Shown: positions 5,575 to 7,468 of the stretch, one piece after another | Position numbering within the stretch: position 1 is the first letter of the stretch | How the letters are laid out: each line of letters opens with the position of its first letter | Assembly (NCBI GenBank): GCA_029865405.1 | Contig: JAOUGZ010000122.1 | Coordinates: forward strand, 1 to 7,468 | Length of the DNA: 7,468 nucleotides | Direction: 5' to 3' | Source of the DNA: Betaproteobacteria bacterium | GTDB taxonomy: Bacteria; Pseudomonadota; Gammaproteobacteria; Burkholderiales; SG8-39 | Made by a program: the position numbers and the translations under genes | Notes under the pieces: model-generated | What the model was told of the DNA's origin: nothing | The model's input: the letters and a program-made list of their open reading frames with translations, nothing else | Databases searched by the model: none

Positions 5575-6360
5575 TCAGCCGACATCGGTGTTTGCGCCTC
5601 CATCCCGGTACACGACGACCTTGGGCGGGCGCGTGAACCACATCTGGTACATGGACACTACCCACATGAAGGCGAAAGACAGTCCCATGAGGGCGCCGCC
5701 TATCATCACCACCCACGCGAACGGATGGTAGAGCTTGGTGAAGTACCAGGAGCCGATATCCAGCGTCAGGGAAATGAACGGCAGCGCGACCACGGTGCAC
5801 TTGAACCACACCGGCCGCACGTAGGCGTGGCTGAAGATGGTTCCCAGGATGAAGAACACGAAGGCGAGCCCGAAAAAGTGGATGTGCGAGACCCGCACCA
5901 GCGTGAAGATGCCGGCGCCGGTGTCGCGCTCGGTGACCTTGAGGACGTTGTCGTAGCCGTTCAGGTTCACCAGGTGCGGGTTGCTGCCGTCGTGGCAGGT
6001 CATGCAGCGCCCGTCGAACACCGGCTTGATCTCTTTTTCGTACCTGGCGCGCTCACCGCCCTCCTGCACCCATGAGACGAGCGACGTGAGCTCGTCGCGC
6101 GGCAGCATGGCCGACATGGAGCCGCGCAGCGCCGCTTCCAGGCGCGAGCCCTTGCCGCTGCCGCTGTAGGCGATGACGATGTCCTCGTAGGACACCGAGC
6201 GTGGATTGCCGTCCTTTCCCGAGTAGGAGTGGAACAGGTAGATCATGGCAAACAGGTAGGCGGTGCCGAGGACCAGCAGGGTCGCCGTGTACAGCACCCT
6301 CAAGCTGTATGGCAGCTCGGAATAATGGCGATACAGCCGGTGCAGCGGTGCGTCATCCAT
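5575..6360 (-). CDS. Four-helix membrane protein with an embedded periplasmic monohaem c motif
   Basis: A 261-residue protein of no family that I can name. Membrane helix 1 (about 22-43) is followed by a soluble loop of about 110 residues with CMTCH (C119, C122, H123) in a KPVFDGRCMTCHDGS context. Helices 2 (about 155-178), 3 (about 186-207) and 4 (about 212-238) follow. Covalent haem attachment requires the loop to be periplasmic, so both termini should be cytoplasmic. Helix 2 carries H159, H161 (SHIHFFG) and H178, and helix 4 begins with H212; these could hold a b-type haem or a quinone site, which is inference. The ATG at 6360 has AAGGA seven bases upstream; a GTG at 6378, overlapping the preceding stop by four bases, is the alternative. 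It sits between two tetrahaem cytochrome genes, which fits a membrane electron entry or exit point for them. Confidence 0.88.
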   Translation of the reverse strand: MDDAPLHRLYRHYSELPYSLRVLYTATLLVLGTAYLFAMIYLFHSYSGKDGNPRSVSYEDIVIAYSGSGKGSRLEAALRGSMSAMLPRDELTSLVSWVQEGGERARYEKEIKPVFDGRCMTCHDGSNPHLVNLNGYDNVLKVTERDTGAGIFTLVRVSHIHFFGLAFVFFILGTIFSHAYVRPVWFKCTVVALPFISLTLDIGSWYFTKLYHPFAWVVMIGGALMGLSFAFMWVVSMYQMWFTRPPKVVVYRDGGANTDVG

Positions 6361-6367
6361 GCGGGTG

Positions 6368-6372
6368 TCCTT
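6368..6372 (-). promoter_or_regulatory. Ribosome binding site supporting the ATG start of the membrane cytochrome
   Basis: The minus strand reads AAGGA, seven bases before the ATG at 6360. The competing GTG at 6378 has only a weak AAGAAAAG ahead of it, but it would give a GTGA stop/start overlap with the upstream gene. The choice changes the protein by six residues at the cytoplasmic N-terminus. Confidence 0.5.
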
Positions 6373-6374
6373 GC

Positions 6375-7468
6375 TCACTTGCCACTTTTCTTCTCCGCGG
6401 GCGGCAGCACCAGGTAGACGACCGCGCGGGCGGTCTGGCGCGAGTAGTGCGCCGCAAGGTCCTTGACGTCGCGTTCGCTCATCAACGCCGACATGGCGGC
6501 CATCGCCGTGCTCTTGCGCGCGCCGGTGCGATAGCTCTCGAGCACCTGCTCGAGCCAATCGACGCGCTGCGCCGACAGGCGCGGCATGAGCGGGTCGGTG
6601 CTATTGCCATTGGCGCCGTGGCAGCGGTCGCAGCGCTCGGTCCACTCGGCGGCGGTGAGCGGGCGGCGCACGTTCGGCGCCTGCGGCTGCAGCGCCGCGT
6701 AATACGCGGCGAGGTCGCGCATGGCTTTTTCGTCGAGCGCCGCCGCCGGGCCGTTCATGGAATCGTCCTTGCGCGAGCCGTCCTTGTACGCGCTTAGCGT
6801 GGCGACGAAGTACTCCGCGTCCTGGCCGGCGACGCTGGGCGTGAGGGGATTGCCGCTCACGCCCGCGTCGCCGTGGCAGGCCGAGCAGGCAGCCGCGGCG
6901 GCTTTGCCGGCGGCCGCGTCGCCGGGGGCCGGGGTCTGAGCCTTGGCGGGCTTTTGCAACGCGTAATAGAGCGCTACATTGCTCATCGTCTCGGCGCTCA
7001 TCGTTCCAGCGAGCGATGTCATCAGGTCGTGCTTGCGCGTGCCGCTCTTGTAGGCGTTCATTGCGGTGACGAAGTATTTCGGGTCCAGACCGACCAGGCT
7101 CGGCATGCCCGGGATCACGCTGACGCCGGACTCGCCGTGGCAGCCGCCGCAGCCGGCAGCCGCGGCCTTTCCGGCCTGCAGCGGATCGGCCGCCTTCGGC
7201 GCGGCCTTGGCGGGCGCCGGCGCAGGCCGCGGCGGATCGAGGCTCGCATAGTAGGCGGCCACCTTGACCAGCGCGTCATCGCTCAGATAGCGCACGACGC
7301 CGGTCATGGCGCCCTGCACGCGGGCGCTGTGGCGGTAGGCGCGCAGCTGCAGGTCGATGTACGCCGCGCGCTGGCCGGCGAGGTGCGGCACGCCCTTGGT
7401 GGTGCTGATGCCATTCGCGCCGTGGCACCGGGCGCAGGCCGTCTGCGCGACGCGCGCGCCGTCCGCGA
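6375..7468 (-). CDS. Tetrahaem c-type cytochrome, c4-like domains (5' end outside window)
   Basis: The gene enters from the right edge; 363 codons are visible and the signal sequence is missing. Counting from the first complete codon, haem motifs are CARCH (11-15), CGGCH (106-110), CSACH (194-198) and CDRCH (279-283), so at least four haems. Axial methionine candidates M54, M149, M237 and M322 each lie exactly 20 residues before the last residue of a YYA or HYS motif. A proline/alanine-rich linker (about 77-95) separates domains 1 and 2, and a shorter one domains 2 and 3. The short C-terminal extension is hydrophobic then basic (VVYLVLPPAEKKSGK). The architecture matches the tetrahaem lipoprotein at 4411-5553, so the two are likely paralogues. 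Its stop overlaps or nearly abuts the membrane cytochrome start, placing both in one operon. It probably works in the periplasm as an electron carrier. Confidence 0.92.
   Translation of the reverse strand, partial: ADGARVAQTACARCHGANGISTTKGVPHLAGQRAAYIDLQLRAYRHSARVQGAMTGVVRYLSDDALVKVAAYYASLDPPRPAPAPAKAAPKAADPLQAGKAAAAGCGGCHGESGVSVIPGMPSLVGLDPKYFVTAMNAYKSGTRKHDLMTSLAGTMSAETMSNVALYYALQKPAKAQTPAPGDAAAGKAAAAACSACHGDAGVSGNPLTPSVAGQDAEYFVATLSAYKDGSRKDDSMNGPAAALDEKAMRDLAAYYAALQPQAPNVRRPLTAAEWTERCDRCHGANGNSTDPLMPRLSAQRVDWLEQVLESYRTGARKSTAMAAMSALMSERDVKDLAAHYSRQTARAVVYLVLPPAEKKSGK

Noticed and set aside
4561..6075. Plus-strand ORF of 504 codons opposite the tetrahaem and membrane cytochrome genes
   Set aside because: It crosses two real minus-strand genes and has no recognisable domains; its composition is that of an antisense shadow.
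1..7468. tRNA, rRNA, CRISPR arrays, insertion sequences
   Set aside because: No repeat-spacer pattern, transposase, terminal repeats or RNA-gene motifs were seen on reading.

Overview
The window is GC-rich bacterial DNA, dense with genes and without stretches of more than about 100 non-coding bases. Gene content and style (class I c-type cytochromes, a Crp/Fnr regulator with FNR-type boxes, a multi-subunit 2-oxoacid:ferredoxin oxidoreductase) suggest a respiring, facultatively anaerobic proteobacterium, most likely a betaproteobacterium. That placement is an inference from the proteins, not from a marker gene.

Left part (1-2157, all on the minus strand, read right to left). A Crp/Fnr-family regulator (2089-1376) is followed by the gamma subunit (1299-718) and the alpha subunit (725 to beyond position 1) of a 2-oxoacid:ferredoxin oxidoreductase. 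The two subunit genes overlap by 8 bases. Near-palindromic FNR/Anr-type boxes lie upstream of the gamma gene (1333-1346) and upstream of the regulator (2144-2157). This looks like an oxygen- or redox-controlled module in which the regulator may control itself and the oxygen-sensitive oxidoreductase.

Middle (2205-2957, plus strand). A DUF2237-family protein is divergent from the regulator and shares its intergenic box. It is followed by a small unrecognised protein.

Right part (3055-7468). This is a cytochrome cluster with 12 CxxCH haem motifs in about 4.4 kb. On the plus strand are a monohaem cytochrome c-551/552-like protein and a dihaem c5-like protein fused to a C-terminal beta-rich domain. 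Convergent to them on the minus strand is a three-gene operon: a tetrahaem cytochrome (cut by the window edge), a four-helix membrane protein with one periplasmic CxxCH, and a second tetrahaem cytochrome that is a predicted lipoprotein. The two tetrahaem proteins share one architecture (four c4-like domains), so they are probably paralogues flanking a membrane electron-transfer partner. A plausible but unproven model is electron flow from the membrane protein through the tetrahaem proteins to or from the small periplasmic cytochromes. The least familiar part is this tetrahaem / membrane monohaem / tetrahaem operon, in which one haem domain has Leu where the other seven have the expected axial Met.
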